From NCBI GenBank assembly GCA_017860615.1, contig JAGDMU010000002.1, positions 62,001 through 126,000 on the forward strand: a stretch of 64,000 nt of DNA. The letters are read 5' to 3'. This stretch comes from Pseudomonadota bacterium. Lineage in GTDB: Bacteria > Campylobacterota > Campylobacteria > Campylobacterales > Sulfurospirillaceae. Below are positions 47,423 through 58,660 of the stretch, in pieces. Both the position numbers and the translations under genes were made by a program. Each line of letters begins with the position of its first letter. Position 1 is the first letter of the stretch. The notes under the pieces are model-generated. The model worked only from the letters and a program-made list of their open reading frames with translations. It was not told where the DNA came from and did not search any database.

Positions 47423-48031
47423 CTATTTAAAGATACCTAGAGGCTTACCAATCGGTAAAAATAGCTTTCCAAAATGTTTATTAAGAAGGATAGCCCCAGA
47501 GCCATAAAACGAAAGAAGTGCAATGCCTAGTTCTGCATAAGCAGCTAGCGTATGTGCAGCGTGAAACCAGCCAAAGGTGTCGCCAACAAGTCCCAAAAAG
47601 AGAAAGTCAATCAGAACAAAAATTGCAAGCAAAACCTTGTTGGTCTCTACCGCACCAATGGTCATAAAAAGCGTAAAAATAAGATACCCAATGAAAGCAA
47701 AACCTAACTGTTTACCATCGGCTTGTGACGCAAGAACATCACCAAATAACCCCATCTTAATCATCCACGAAAACGCCACGCCAAACCAAAAAAACGCATA
47801 CGCTCCAAAGGCAGTGGCTCCAAATGTATTATTGTGTTTAAAGTCAAAAAAACAGGCAATCAGCTGAACAAAGGCGCCTAAAAAAATAGCCCAAGGCAAG
47901 ACGAGAGAAAGACCTACTGTCAGACCCAATTTATGTGATGAAGCGACAAGTGTCACCATAGCCAAACCAAAAAGCCCTAATGGCGTTGGGTCGGCAACAA
48001 TATTTTTAATGTGTTGAACTTCTTGCGTCAC
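47423..48031 (-). CDS. Acetate/succinate transporter, GPR1/FUN34/YaaH (SatP) family
   Basis: ADPTPLGLFGLAMVTL; six TM helices. Confidence 0.92.
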   Translation of the reverse strand: MTQEVQHIKNIVADPTPLGLFGLAMVTLVASSHKLGLTVGLSLVLPWAIFLGAFVQLIACFFDFKHNNTFGATAFGAYAFFWFGVAFSWMIKMGLFGDVLASQADGKQLGFAFIGYLIFTLFMTIGAVETNKVLLAIFVLIDFLFLGLVGDTFGWFHAAHTLAAYAELGIALLSFYGSGAILLNKHFGKLFLPIGKPLGIFK

Positions 48032-48101
48032 GATACACTCTCCTCTTATAGAAAAATAAAAGGAGAAGTATAATCTTTTTTTCTAATAATCGTGTGACAT
48101 T

Positions 48102-50192
48102 TTACTTTTTTTTCCACACACTGACATGCAATGTCTTTATAACACTTTTTCGCGCACTCTCATTCATGTTTAAAGACATTTGAGTAGGTGTTGCTTGTAG
48201 CTCAAAAGAGGGAGATAAATGCTCATTTAACGCATCAAAGGTGCTGTATTTTTCACCATTTTTCTTAAAACCTCCAAGCCATTTGGCACGTGGTGTTTTT
48301 GCTTCATCCCAGTCATAAGCACTTGCAATGACTAAAAAGCCCTGAGGATTCAAACGTTCTTTAATTTTTTCTAAAAAAAGCGCAGGATCGTACAGAGTAT
48401 CAAGTACATCATTGGCCAAGATGAGATCGTATCCATCAAAATACGGTTTCATATTATGAGGATCCGCTTGCCAAAATTCGACTTTTTGAACCTTTGGGTC
48501 AATGTCAAAATCACTCAAATTTTTCTCGATGAAAGAGGCAAGTTCACCCTCTTCCTTTAAAGCATACTTGAGTTTGCCACTCTCTTTAAAATTGGTTGCA
48601 AGTCTTACCACACGTGCGGTAAATTCCACGCCATGAACCATTGCAAAATGACGTGCTAACGCATAAGTTCCACGCCCTGCTCCACAGCCTATTTCAAGGG
48701 CTTTATCTTTTTTGCTACCAAGAGCAATGCAAAACTGAGCCATTGCTTCGTAGTAGTTATGCTCTTTTTCACCAAAATGGGCATCGCAGATTTGAGAAAG
48801 TGCAAAATCTGTCTCATAAAAAACAGAGTGTGTTTCCACAAGTTCATCAGACTCAATATAGCGAAAGCCTGCATGTTGGTAAAAATGACGGCGAAATGCG
48901 TAACGAGATGCACGAATAATCTCATTACCCGTACTGATCCATGAACCACCTTTGATGATGTTATGTCTGTCATCAAAGGTAGGCACGGAAAAGTCATCGT
49001 AAAGCGGATGCACATTAAAGCCATCAAACCCATTCATCGGCGTTTCAGTCCACTGCCATACATTACCGATAATATCGTAAAAATCACCAAACGCAAACGT
49101 ATCGACTGGCACAGAAGAGGCAAAATACTCTAGGTTAACATTCGCAGGTGCTTTGTCCCAAAATGGCTCATCGATTTTTACGTGCTGGTCTCTTAAAACG
49201 TACCACTCCTCTTCGCTTGGAAGGCGAATAGCTTTACCCTCTTTGGCACTTTTCCAATTACAAAACGCTTTGGCTTCAAGGTAGTTAATTTCCACAGGCC
49301 AACTCCATGGCATGTCTATCTCTTCTGCCATTAAGCGAAGCGTGTAGCCTGAACCATCTTTGCGCCAAAACAGAGGCATCGTGGCATTTTTATACGTTTT
49401 CCACTTCCACCCTTCTTCATTCCAGAAGCGTTCATTTTCATAACCACCCTCTTCGATAAAGCCCAAAAATTCGGCATTACTGACAAGGTATTTAGACGCT
49501 TTAAAATCTTTCACCTCTTTAACATGCACACCATACTCGTTATCCCAACCGTACAGAGCATCGTCTTTTTTCTTTTCCAAACGAAGGGTTGTGCCTTTGA
49601 CTTCAATCAGTTCATTTTGAACCACAGGTGTGTCAATCGGGCAGGCTTTCCAAAAATCATTTGGAACAACACGCTCAAGTGGAAGTTGACGAATGAGAAC
49701 AGAGGAAGTTTCAAGATGAATACGCTCATGCTCAATCCCCATCATAATAGCCCAAAATGGGCTTTCCCACGAAATAGGCATGGAAAGCGGTAAGGTGTCG
49801 ATAAGCTCTAAAATTTTAGCTTTAACAACCTCACGATAAGCCCTAATTTCGGCTATTCGTGGCCATTTGTAATGGGATTGGTTCAAATCATCCCAACTCA
49901 TCTCATCCACACCAATCGCAAAGATGGACTCGAATGTTGGATTGATGCGCTTATCAATAAGTTTAGCAAGAACCAGTTTGTTGATGAAAAAAGTCGCCGT
50001 ATGACCAAAATAAAAGACAAGCGGATGACGCAGGGGATCTGCCGTGAGATAGTAACTCTCATCATCCTTCATCAGTTCAAAAAGCTTCTCATACACCGTA
50101 TAGGTTTTCAGAAAATACGCTTTAATTTCCGCTCTTTTTTGCTCCGCAGTTCCTACATTTAAAAGAATATTGCGTGTTGGGATGAGTCGCAT
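48102..50192 (-). CDS. ovoA: OvoA-like 5-histidylcysteine sulfoxide synthase with C-terminal methyltransferase
   Basis: DinB-like GIEHERIHLETSSVL, FGE-sulfatase-like domain (WPVEINYLEAKAFCNW...IKGGSWISTGNEIIRASRYAFRRHF), C-terminal SAM-MTase (ALEIGCGAGRGTYALARHF). Confidence 0.88.
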   Translation of the reverse strand: MRLIPTRNILLNVGTAEQKRAEIKAYFLKTYTVYEKLFELMKDDESYYLTADPLRHPLVFYFGHTATFFINKLVLAKLIDKRINPTFESIFAIGVDEMSWDDLNQSHYKWPRIAEIRAYREVVKAKILELIDTLPLSMPISWESPFWAIMMGIEHERIHLETSSVLIRQLPLERVVPNDFWKACPIDTPVVQNELIEVKGTTLRLEKKKDDALYGWDNEYGVHVKEVKDFKASKYLVSNAEFLGFIEEGGYENERFWNEEGWKWKTYKNATMPLFWRKDGSGYTLRLMAEEIDMPWSWPVEINYLEAKAFCNWKSAKEGKAIRLPSEEEWYVLRDQHVKIDEPFWDKAPANVNLEYFASSVPVDTFAFGDFYDIIGNVWQWTETPMNGFDGFNVHPLYDDFSVPTFDDRHNIIKGGSWISTGNEIIRASRYAFRRHFYQHAGFRYIESDELVETHSVFYETDFALSQICDAHFGEKEHNYYEAMAQFCIALGSKKDKALEIGCGAGRGTYALARHFAMVHGVEFTARVVRLATNFKESGKLKYALKEEGELASFIEKNLSDFDIDPKVQKVEFWQADPHNMKPYFDGYDLILANDVLDTLYDPALFLEKIKERLNPQGFLVIASAYDWDEAKTPRAKWLGGFKKNGEKYSTFDALNEHLSPSFELQATPTQMSLNMNESARKSVIKTLHVSVWKKK

Positions 50193-50193
50193 C

Positions 50194-50994
50194 TTATGCC
50201 TTTAAGCTATCTTGAATCGCTTTAATATCTTTAAGTGCCAAAGCCAAATCATCAAGATCCAGCATATTCGGACCATCACAGAGTGCTTCACATGGATTGA
50301 AGTGCGTTTCAAAGAAGAAACCATCCACACCAACAGCGGCAGCTGAACGTGAAAGGGGGCGTACAAATTCACGTTTTCCACCACTTTTGCCACCCTCAGT
50401 CCCTGGCATTTGCACCGAATGGGTTGCATCAAAAACCACAGGCGCAAACTCACGCATGATGACAAAACTACGTGCATCCACAACCAAATTGCCGTATCCA
50501 AACGTACTGCCACGTTCCGTCAACCATACACCCGCTTTTTTAGCGGCTTCGTAACCCTCTTCTTTGACACCTCTGGTATCAAGCACTTTTTTGACCGAAT
50601 AGCGCATATCTGCAGGATTTAAGAATTGTCCTTTTTTGATATTAACAACGCATTTGGTGTGTGCAGCCGCGACCAAAAGGTCGGTTTGACGACACAAAAA
50701 GGCTGGGATTTGAAGCACGTCAACCACTTCTCCTACAGGCTTTGCTTGGGTGTAGTCATGAATGTCGGTTAAAAGCTTATAACCAAACTCTTTACGCACC
50801 TCATCCAAAAGCTTCAAACCCTCATCCATTCCTGGACCTCTAAAACTATCGATACTGGTACGATTGGCTTTATCAAAACTCGATTTAAAATAAAAATCTA
50901 TGGTTTTATCTTCATGATAACTGACTAATTTCTCTGCAACCCTAAAGAGGCTGTCTCTACTTTCAATGACACATGGTCCAGCGATTAAAATCAC
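50194..50994 (-). CDS. kdsA: KDO-8-phosphate synthase
   Basis: AGPCVIES; FKSSFDKANRTS; VFDATHSVQMPG. Confidence 0.96.
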   Translation of the reverse strand: MILIAGPCVIESRDSLFRVAEKLVSYHEDKTIDFYFKSSFDKANRTSIDSFRGPGMDEGLKLLDEVRKEFGYKLLTDIHDYTQAKPVGEVVDVLQIPAFLCRQTDLLVAAAHTKCVVNIKKGQFLNPADMRYSVKKVLDTRGVKEEGYEAAKKAGVWLTERGSTFGYGNLVVDARSFVIMREFAPVVFDATHSVQMPGTEGGKSGGKREFVRPLSRSAAAVGVDGFFFETHFNPCEALCDGPNMLDLDDLALALKDIKAIQDSLKA

Positions 50995-51905
50995 TCTTTC
51001 TCCTTTGCTACAATAATTCCACTAAGAACGACTAAGAGTATACCAAATAGTCCAATAATATCAGGTAAACCATCTCCTAATACCACACCAATAATCAGTG
51101 AAAAGAAGATAATCGAATACCCAGCAGCACCTACAACGCCAGCACGTGTCGTGGCAAACGCTTTCGTCATATAGACTTGCCCAATAGCCCCTGAAATGCC
51201 CATAAGAACAATATAAAGCCATTGAATACCTTGTGGCAGAATAAAATGTCCCAGCATAAAATCAAACATTGGCGTATGGAAAAATTCGCTTAAGACCATA
51301 AATAAAGCAGGAAAAATCGTGCCTGTAGAGACAAATGCCAAAACGATGACACGGGTATCATACACTTTATTGAGTTCCCTCACACTGGTATAAGCAAGCG
51401 CAGCCCCAAGTCCACTAAAAAGCCCAAAAAGATCGGTTTTTGAAAGCATTAAACCATTAGGTTTCATCACCAAAACGATGCCTAAAAAGCCTATAAAAAC
51501 GGCTAACCATGCTTTCCATCCCAAACGCTCTTTCAAAAAGAAAAACGCCAAAATAGCGGTAAAAATAGGTGCGGTTCGTGAGAAAGTAATGGCATCAGCA
51601 AGAGGAATATGGGCGATATTGTAGAAAAAAACCAACATGGAAGCAAAACCGATGAGGGCACGAAAAAGCAGTAACCAAGGCTTTCCACCAACCTGTTTAA
51701 TGGGAAGTTTAAAAATACTGAGTGCTACAACACACATTGTAATGCCATTGCGAAAAAAAACGACTTCGACGGAATCCATACTCTGACTAAGAACTTTAGC
51801 AAAAGCACCATCAAACGCAAAACTAAACGAAGAGATCAGCATAAACAAGACACCCTTGTTAATACTGCCTATAAACTCTCTCACAATGACTCCATTCAAC
51901 TCCAT
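50991..51905 (-). CDS. EamA/DMT-family transporter
   Basis: Ten-TM EamA repeats. Confidence 0.9.
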   Translation of the reverse strand: MELNGVIVREFIGSINKGVLFMLISSFSFAFDGAFAKVLSQSMDSVEVVFFRNGITMCVVALSIFKLPIKQVGGKPWLLLFRALIGFASMLVFFYNIAHIPLADAITFSRTAPIFTAILAFFFLKERLGWKAWLAVFIGFLGIVLVMKPNGLMLSKTDLFGLFSGLGAALAYTSVRELNKVYDTRVIVLAFVSTGTIFPALFMVLSEFFHTPMFDFMLGHFILPQGIQWLYIVLMGISGAIGQVYMTKAFATTRAGVVGAAGYSIIFFSLIIGVVLGDGLPDIIGLFGILLVVLSGIIVAKEKE

Positions 51906-52103
51906 AAGTACGTAATCTTAATCCATTCTGTGTTAAAATCCGTTGATATTGTAAACTTGACTTTGAAGAATCGATGAATTTTCAGCCATGTGTTAGATTA
52001 CACTTTTATGGGCTTTTCCATCCCAGACGCTCTATGGGGAGAGTTTACCAAAATAACAGCAAACACACGCTATAATCGAGCTAATTATATACCAAAGGTT
52101 ACT

Positions 52104-53552
52104 ATGAAAAAAATAGCAATTATCGGGCTACCCAATGTGGGTAAGAGCTCCCTTTTTAATCGCATCGCTAAACAGCGCATCGCGATTACTTCTGATTTTA
52201 GCGGAACAACACGTGACATTAAAACGCATCAAGTCTATATCACCGAAAAACCATGCCTTCTTTTAGACACAGGTGGACTTGACAAATCAACAGAACTTTT
52301 TGAAAATGTTCATAATATGTCGATGGAAGCGTCAAAAAAAGCAGACATCATCGTCATGGTGGTGGATGGCAAAATGCTTCCAAGTGACGAAGAGAAGAAG
52401 ATTTTTTACGCGCTTCAAGCACGCAAAAAACCAATCGCTTTGGTCATCAACAAAATCGACAACGACAAAGAGATGGAACGCGCTTGGGAATTTGACGAAT
52501 TTGGTGCGGAGCATGTCTTCCCAATTTCTGTTTCACACAACCGTGGTGTCAGTGCTCTTTTAGAGTGGATCGGTGATTTTTTACCTGCCGTTGAAGGCGC
52601 AACACCTCCTCCTAGTGAAGAAGAGAATGAAGAGAACGATGACTTTGAAGACGAAGCGTGGGAAGATGATGACGAATTTGCAGAAGAAGACGAAGAAGTC
52701 ATCCCTGAAGAGGTCGTTCAAGAAGTTGAAACCAATCAGATCAATGTTGCCATCATCGGACGTGTGAATGTTGGCAAAAGCTCCTTGCTTAATGCCCTTG
52801 TTGGCAAACAAAGAGCCGTCGTCAGTAGTGTGGCTGGAACGACCATTGATCCAGTGGATGAAAGCATCGAGTATGAAGATAAAATTATCAACTTTGTCGA
52901 TACCGCGGGACTTCGTCGTCGAGGAAAAATTGAAGGCATTGAAAAATTCGCATTGATGCGAACCAAAGAGATGTTAGAGCGTGCCAATATCGCTCTGCTC
53001 GTCCTTGACACCAGCGAGCCTTTTTTAGAGTTGGATGAGCGTATTGCAGGGCTTGTAGAAGAGAACCATCTCGCATGTATTATTGTACTTAACAAATGGG
53101 ATAATCCTCTAGCTGATTTTGAAAAAATCACTGCAGAAGTACGACACCGCTTCAAGTTTCTCTCATATGCACCACTGATTACCGTTTCAGCTAAGAGCAA
53201 ACAACGTGTCTCAAAAATCAAAGATATGATCCTAGAGGTTTATGCAAACTATTCACAGCATCTTCCAACACGCCAGCTAAACGAGATCATTAAACAAGCC
53301 ACGATCAGGCATCAGATTCCAAGTGATCACTCAAAAATCGTTAAAATTTACTTTGCAACGCAGTATATGACCAAACCACCACGCATTGCGCTGGTTATGA
53401 ATAAACCGCGCTCACTGCATTTTAGTTACAAACGCTACCTTGCCAACAAGCTACGCGAAAACTTCAATTTAGAGGGTTCACCTATTTTGCTCTATCCACG
53501 TGCAAAAGGTGAGAGAGACAACGAACAGGATGAAAACGGTGCTGAATCTTAA
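52104..53552 (+). CDS. der: Ribosome biogenesis GTPase Der (EngA)
   Basis: Two G domains (GLPNVGKSSLFNR, GRVNVGKSSLLNAL) and KH-like C-terminus; start trimmed to ATG 52104. Confidence 0.95.
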   Translation: MKKIAIIGLPNVGKSSLFNRIAKQRIAITSDFSGTTRDIKTHQVYITEKPCLLLDTGGLDKSTELFENVHNMSMEASKKADIIVMVVDGKMLPSDEEKKIFYALQARKKPIALVINKIDNDKEMERAWEFDEFGAEHVFPISVSHNRGVSALLEWIGDFLPAVEGATPPPSEEENEENDDFEDEAWEDDDEFAEEDEEVIPEEVVQEVETNQINVAIIGRVNVGKSSLLNALVGKQRAVVSSVAGTTIDPVDESIEYEDKIINFVDTAGLRRRGKIEGIEKFALMRTKEMLERANIALLVLDTSEPFLELDERIAGLVEENHLACIIVLNKWDNPLADFEKITAEVRHRFKFLSYAPLITVSAKSKQRVSKIKDMILEVYANYSQHLPTRQLNEIIKQATIRHQIPSDHSKIVKIYFATQYMTKPPRIALVMNKPRSLHFSYKRYLANKLRENFNLEGSPILLYPRAKGERDNEQDENGAES

Positions 53553-54084
53553 AAATAAAAACATTGTTTTTATCGGCTTTATGGGTGTTGGCAAAGGAAC
53601 TATTGCTAGAGCGCTCATCAAAAGAACCAAACGTTTTGGGCTGGATACCGATGATTTGATAGAGAGCATGGAAAACCGTAAAATCAAAATGATCTTTGAA
53701 ACTGATGGGGAAGCCTACTTTCGCAAGTTAGAGAAAAAAACAGCCAAATGGCTTGAAAAAAATGTCAAAAATGCCATCATTTCAACAGGCGGTGGTTTTT
53801 TTAAAGTCGAAAATCTTGATCAGATTGGTACGATTATCTATTTACGCTCTTCCTTTGATGGTATTTTAAAAAGATTGAAAGAGCATGAAAATGCTGATCT
53901 TAAACTTGCAAAACGCCCTCTGCTTACAGATGAAGCCAGAGCTCGGGCTTTGTTTGAAGAGCGTTCCTCGCTTTACGAAGCCAAAGCGGACATCGTTATT
54001 GATGTTGAAGAGCGGAGTGTGAACGACATCGTACGTGATTTAATTACCTTGCTTCATTTAAAAGAGAAAAAAGATAAAGAGTAG
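53530..54084 (+). CDS. aroK: Shikimate kinase
   Basis: IGFMGVGKGTIARAL; IISTGGGFF. Confidence 0.9.
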   Translation: MKTVLNLKNKNIVFIGFMGVGKGTIARALIKRTKRFGLDTDDLIESMENRKIKMIFETDGEAYFRKLEKKTAKWLEKNVKNAIISTGGGFFKVENLDQIGTIIYLRSSFDGILKRLKEHENADLKLAKRPLLTDEARARALFEERSSLYEAKADIVIDVEERSVNDIVRDLITLLHLKEKKDKE

Positions 54085-54093
54085 GACAGATTT

Positions 54094-55008
54094 ATGAGAG
54101 TATTAACAGGAATTCAACCCTCTGGTGCGCTTCACATAGGTAACTATTTTGGTGCCATTAAACAGATGATCGACCTTCAAGAGAAGGATGGCGTTGCCCT
54201 TAAAAACAATACACTTGATGCAGCGATTAACTTTCTCTCTTTAGGCATCGACCACACAAAAGTAACTTTCTGGGCACAATCGGATGTCAAAGAAGTTTTA
54301 GAGCTTTACTGGATACTCTCAGGCTATACACCTATGGGTTTGCTAGAGCGAGCACACAGCTACAAAGACAAAGTGGCTAAAGGCATTGCAGCCAATCACT
54401 CTTTATTTTCCTATCCTGTTTTGATGGCAGCAGACATCTTACTTTATGACTCAGAAGTCATTCCTGTGGGAAAAGATCAGATTCAGCACGTTGAGATCAC
54501 ACGCGACATCGCGATTAAATTCAACAATGACTTTGGCGAAATCTTTAAAGTACCCGAATTCAAAGTGGATGAAAACGTTGCAACCGTACCAGGTTTGGAT
54601 GGCGCTAAAATGAGCAAAAGCTATGGCAATACCATCGACATCTTCTGTACTGAGAAGGAGCTCAAAAAAGCTACCTCGCGTATCGTGACCGATTCGACTC
54701 CGATGGAAGAGCCAAAGGATTTTTCGACATGTAATGTGTTTGCGTTAGCTAAACTCTTTTTAGAAAATGACGAAGTAGAAGCATTAAAAGCACGCTACCA
54801 AAAAGGTGGAGAAGGATACGGACACTTTAAAGCCTATCTAAACGGTCTTATCTGGGACTATTTCGCACCTGCTCGTGAAAAAAGAGCCTATTATGTAGAC
54901 CATAAAGACGAAGTTTTTGCTATTTTAGATGAAGGTGCGAGTAAAGCTCGTAAAATCGCAAGTGAGAAGATGTGCATTATTCGTGATCTTGCTGGAATTT
55001 ATCGCTAA
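54094..55008 (+). CDS. trpS: Tryptophanyl-tRNA synthetase
   Basis: [26 protein letters not shown]. Confidence 0.97.
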   Translation: MRVLTGIQPSGALHIGNYFGAIKQMIDLQEKDGVALKNNTLDAAINFLSLGIDHTKVTFWAQSDVKEVLELYWILSGYTPMGLLERAHSYKDKVAKGIAANHSLFSYPVLMAADILLYDSEVIPVGKDQIQHVEITRDIAIKFNNDFGEIFKVPEFKVDENVATVPGLDGAKMSKSYGNTIDIFCTEKELKKATSRIVTDSTPMEEPKDFSTCNVFALAKLFLENDEVEALKARYQKGGEGYGHFKAYLNGLIWDYFAPAREKRAYYVDHKDEVFAILDEGASKARKIASEKMCIIRDLAGIYR

Positions 55009-55016
55009 GGGAAAGT

Positions 55017-56261
55017 ATGTTAGATATTAAACTAATACAAAATGATTTTGAAAACGTGGCGCAAAGCCTTCGAAAGAAAAAAGTAGATGAATCTCTTTTA
55101 GAGGAGCTTCGTGCTATTTCATTAGAACTTAAAAATGCACGTCTTGTTTTAGAGCCACTCCAAGCAGAGCAAAACTCAAAAAGCAAACTCTTTGGCGTTT
55201 ATGCCAAAGAAGGTAAAGATGTTAATGCCCTTAAAGCAGAACTTTCTTTGAATAAAGAAAAAATAGCGGAAGCAACTGAAATCGTAAGAGCATTAGAAGA
55301 AAAACTTGAATCGCTTGCAACCATCATCCCCAATATGCCCTCCCCGCTTGTACCTGATGGCGAAGATGAAAATGACAATGTTGAACTTAAACGCGTACTT
55401 GAGCCACGTACCTTCTCTTTTACACCCAAAGAGCACTGGGATATTGACATCGAACAAAACTGGATCGACTTTGAACGTGGTGTCAAACTTTCCAAGAGCC
55501 GCTTTAGTGTTTTAAAAAATGAAGCAGCAAGGTTAGAGCGTGTACTCATCAACTATATGCTTGACTTCAACCGCGCGCATGGATTCCAAGAAGTTGCTGT
55601 TCCATACATCGTCAACCGCGAAACCCTCATGGGAACAGGTCAGCTTCCAAAATTTGAGGATGATCTTTTTAAAATCGATGGTGAAGATCTTTTCTTGATC
55701 CCAACCGCCGAAGTTCCTGTAACCAACCTTTTTAGAGATGAAATTCTCACTAAAGAAGAACTACCGATTAAAATGACAGCCTATTCTGCGTGTTTTAGAA
55801 AAGAGGCTGGGAGTGCGGGAAGAGATACCCGTGGTATGATTCGTCAACATCAGTTTGACAAAGTTGAACTGGTAAGCATCACCACACCAGAACAAAGTGA
55901 AGCGGTCTTTGAAGAGATGCTCACGTGTGCTTCTGATTTGCTGACTTCTCTTGGACTACCACACCGTCATTTGATGTTGTGCGGAGGCGACCTTGGCTTT
56001 AGTGCTGCTAAAACCGTTGATCTTGAAGTCTGGCTTCCAGGACAAAACAGATACCGCGAAATTAGCTCCGTCTCTAACACCTTTGACTTCCAAGCACGCC
56101 GTGCCAAAATCCGTTTTAAAGATGAAGGTAAAAATCGTTTAGTTCACACGCTAAATGGCTCATCTTTAGCCGTTGGTCGAACACTCATCGCGATTATGGA
56201 GAATTACCAACAAGAAGATGGCAGCATTGCTATCCCAGAAGTTTTGAAAAAGTACATGTAA
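55017..56261 (+). CDS. serS: Seryl-tRNA synthetase
   Basis: Class II motifs [45 protein letters not shown]. Confidence 0.97.
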   Translation: MLDIKLIQNDFENVAQSLRKKKVDESLLEELRAISLELKNARLVLEPLQAEQNSKSKLFGVYAKEGKDVNALKAELSLNKEKIAEATEIVRALEEKLESLATIIPNMPSPLVPDGEDENDNVELKRVLEPRTFSFTPKEHWDIDIEQNWIDFERGVKLSKSRFSVLKNEAARLERVLINYMLDFNRAHGFQEVAVPYIVNRETLMGTGQLPKFEDDLFKIDGEDLFLIPTAEVPVTNLFRDEILTKEELPIKMTAYSACFRKEAGSAGRDTRGMIRQHQFDKVELVSITTPEQSEAVFEEMLTCASDLLTSLGLPHRHLMLCGGDLGFSAAKTVDLEVWLPGQNRYREISSVSNTFDFQARRAKIRFKDEGKNRLVHTLNGSSLAVGRTLIAIMENYQQEDGSIAIPEVLKKYM

Positions 56262-56262
56262 C

Positions 56263-58611
56263 ATGGCAGAAGAAGAAGTAGTCATAGTCGAAGCTGATCC
56301 TTCATCAGCACTTAGCGTTGTCGAGGAGGGATTCGCTCCGATTGAAGAAGAAAGCGCGGATGAAACCGCTGCTGCTTCGGCTGCTTTCGATGAAGTAGAA
56401 GAGCAAAAAGGTAAATCTAAACGAAAATTGCTCCTTTTACTGATTCTAGGAGCGGTACTACTTCTTGGGATTATCATTACACTTGTTGTGATCATCAAAA
56501 ATAAAAATAAAATACCAGAACCCGTTGTTATTGAAAAAACGATCGAAAAACCTGTTGTTAAAGAGCAGTTTTCACCTTCAAAATTGGACGGTATGATTAA
56601 AAAAGCACATCTTCTTTACGAGCAAGGTAATAAAGATGATGCTCTCAAAATTTACGAGAAAATAGCCACATTTAACGAAGCGATCTCTTACTACAATATG
56701 GGTGTGGCAAAGCTGAAAGAGCAAAACTTTCCAGAAGCACTCGAAGCCTTTAAAAAAGCCATTCAAAATAAAGAGCACCGAACCATTAGTGCAATTAACG
56801 CTGCGGTATGTGCGCTTGAGATGAAAGATGATAAGCTTTTTACGTATTATATTGATCTTGCATTTGCCTACCTGCCTGAAGAGAGTAATGCGCCACTATA
56901 CTCTTACTATGTAGGACTTGTTCATTACTACAAAGATTTTTATTATGAAGCCTTAAGTGCTATCTCACACCCTGTGACCAATTTTTATAAAGAAGACCAA
57001 GACTACCTTGCCTCTAAAATTTTAGCCTCTTTAAATCATAATGCCTATGCGCTTTCAACATTAGAGAAGATTGAAAAAGAGAGCGATCATTTTACACTAG
57101 GACTTTTACAAGCCAAGTTAGGTGAATTTCAAAAAGCCAAAGCTTCACTGCTCAAAGCACTGCAAAATGACCGTGAAAATCCAAAAATTAAAATGGCTCT
57201 TGCTATGGTTGAAAATAAGATGGGGAATCTTGGCAATACGGCTTCTCTTATGGGCGAAGTGTATAAAGTACGCGACACCGATGCCAAACCTATTTATAAG
57301 ATGCGTGCTATTTTGAAACCATCTTTGTTCGATGTGGACCAAGCACAAGTTGAATTTGAAAAAGAACTTTTTTTTGATAATGAAAACATCTATAGCCTCA
57401 TCTTTTACTATGCTCCTTATAAAGTCTTTGATGCAAAGCAGACCATTGACTACATTCGTAAAGGAAGTATGAACATCTTCATCGATGAGATTGGACCAGC
57501 ACTCTCTTATTTGAAAGCAAGTTCAACTATATCAAAAGTCAATATTGCCATTAGTAAAGGCATTAAAAAAGCACTTGATTTTCATGTGTATGAAGCCAAT
57601 GAAATTTTTCTCAAAATGGTCGAAGAGTATAAAAATCACTCTATTTTGCATTACAACCTAGCACTCACCTATGCTCAAATGGGAGACTATGCTGCTGCCT
57701 ATAAAAACTTTTCTAAAAGCTACCACCTTGATAGTAATAACTACCTTGCAGGTGTTTTTGCCCTCATGAGTGGTAACCTCATTGGCAAAGATGTTACGAA
57801 GCTTGCAGAAGATGTCAAAGAGAGCCTTGCTAAAAGCCAGACGCTTGAAAAAGACAATCTGTATGCCTCATTGATTCATCTCACCGATGGCAACCATTTT
57901 TCACTTACTCGTTGGCTTGAAATGGAAAAAGAAGATAGTCCACTTAGTCTTATGCTCAATATTATCGCCGCACAAAAACTGGGTAATGAGCGAATTTACC
58001 GTTTAGGCACGCAAAAACTTCAAGCACTGCTTCCTAAAGACATTATCGCCAATATCATTGCATTTAATGTTAAGCACCAAAAACAGAATATTAAAGCCTA
58101 TGCTAAAGCCATTCAAATCGAGTTTAACCGTCTTCCACTGGATTATGATGCTTTTTATTTTGGACCAAAGATTGTTAAAGAGCAGTATATTAGACTCTTA
58201 CAAATCGGTGGATTATTGCATCAAAAACGAGATAGCGTGAGAAAGAAAATGGAAGAAGAGCGCATTGATATTCCCTCCATTATGCAAACGCTCGCCTTCA
58301 TGGAGATTTATACCAATAATTTTGAAGAGGCATTCACGCTCTACAACAAACTCATTGATGATTTTCATAAAAAAGACACCCATACCATTTTTTTAGCTTC
58401 CGTAGCAGCTATTGGAGCTGGGCATAGTGAAAATGCTATTGCACTTTTAGAACTCTCAAAATTAACAGATCCTAACAATATTGAAAGCAAATATGCACTT
58501 GGATTACTCTATCAAGAAGTGGGGAATTTTGAAGCGGCAAATGCGCAGTATAGAAGCATTGGCAATATCGGATTTATCTCTCAATATTTCAGTTTTGCAC
58601 TTGTAAAGTAG
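56263..58611 (+). CDS. TPR-repeat membrane protein
   Basis: Acidic cytoplasmic N-term, one TM, repeated TPR motifs. Confidence 0.85.
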   Translation: MAEEEVVIVEADPSSALSVVEEGFAPIEEESADETAAASAAFDEVEEQKGKSKRKLLLLLILGAVLLLGIIITLVVIIKNKNKIPEPVVIEKTIEKPVVKEQFSPSKLDGMIKKAHLLYEQGNKDDALKIYEKIATFNEAISYYNMGVAKLKEQNFPEALEAFKKAIQNKEHRTISAINAAVCALEMKDDKLFTYYIDLAFAYLPEESNAPLYSYYVGLVHYYKDFYYEALSAISHPVTNFYKEDQDYLASKILASLNHNAYALSTLEKIEKESDHFTLGLLQAKLGEFQKAKASLLKALQNDRENPKIKMALAMVENKMGNLGNTASLMGEVYKVRDTDAKPIYKMRAILKPSLFDVDQAQVEFEKELFFDNENIYSLIFYYAPYKVFDAKQTIDYIRKGSMNIFIDEIGPALSYLKASSTISKVNIAISKGIKKALDFHVYEANEIFLKMVEEYKNHSILHYNLALTYAQMGDYAAAYKNFSKSYHLDSNNYLAGVFALMSGNLIGKDVTKLAEDVKESLAKSQTLEKDNLYASLIHLTDGNHFSLTRWLEMEKEDSPLSLMLNIIAAQKLGNERIYRLGTQKLQALLPKDIIANIIAFNVKHQKQNIKAYAKAIQIEFNRLPLDYDAFYFGPKIVKEQYIRLLQIGGLLHQKRDSVRKKMEEERIDIPSIMQTLAFMEIYTNNFEEAFTLYNKLIDDFHKKDTHTIFLASVAAIGAGHSENAIALLELSKLTDPNNIESKYALGLLYQEVGNFEAANAQYRSIGNIGFISQYFSFALVK

Positions 58612-58612
58612 T

Positions 58613-58646
58613 TTTACATGTAAAGGTTTTTGCCTTTACATGTAAA
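58613..58646. terminator. Bidirectional terminator hairpin between convergent genes
   Basis: tttacatgtaaagg-tttttg-cctttacatgtaaa, 14-bp perfect stem. Confidence 0.7.
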
Positions 58647-58660
58647 GATGATTCAAGAGG

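Noticed and set aside
52600-52730. Acidic E/D-rich tract in der as a possible insertion
   Set aside because: Acidic linkers between the two G domains of Der are common; ordinary.
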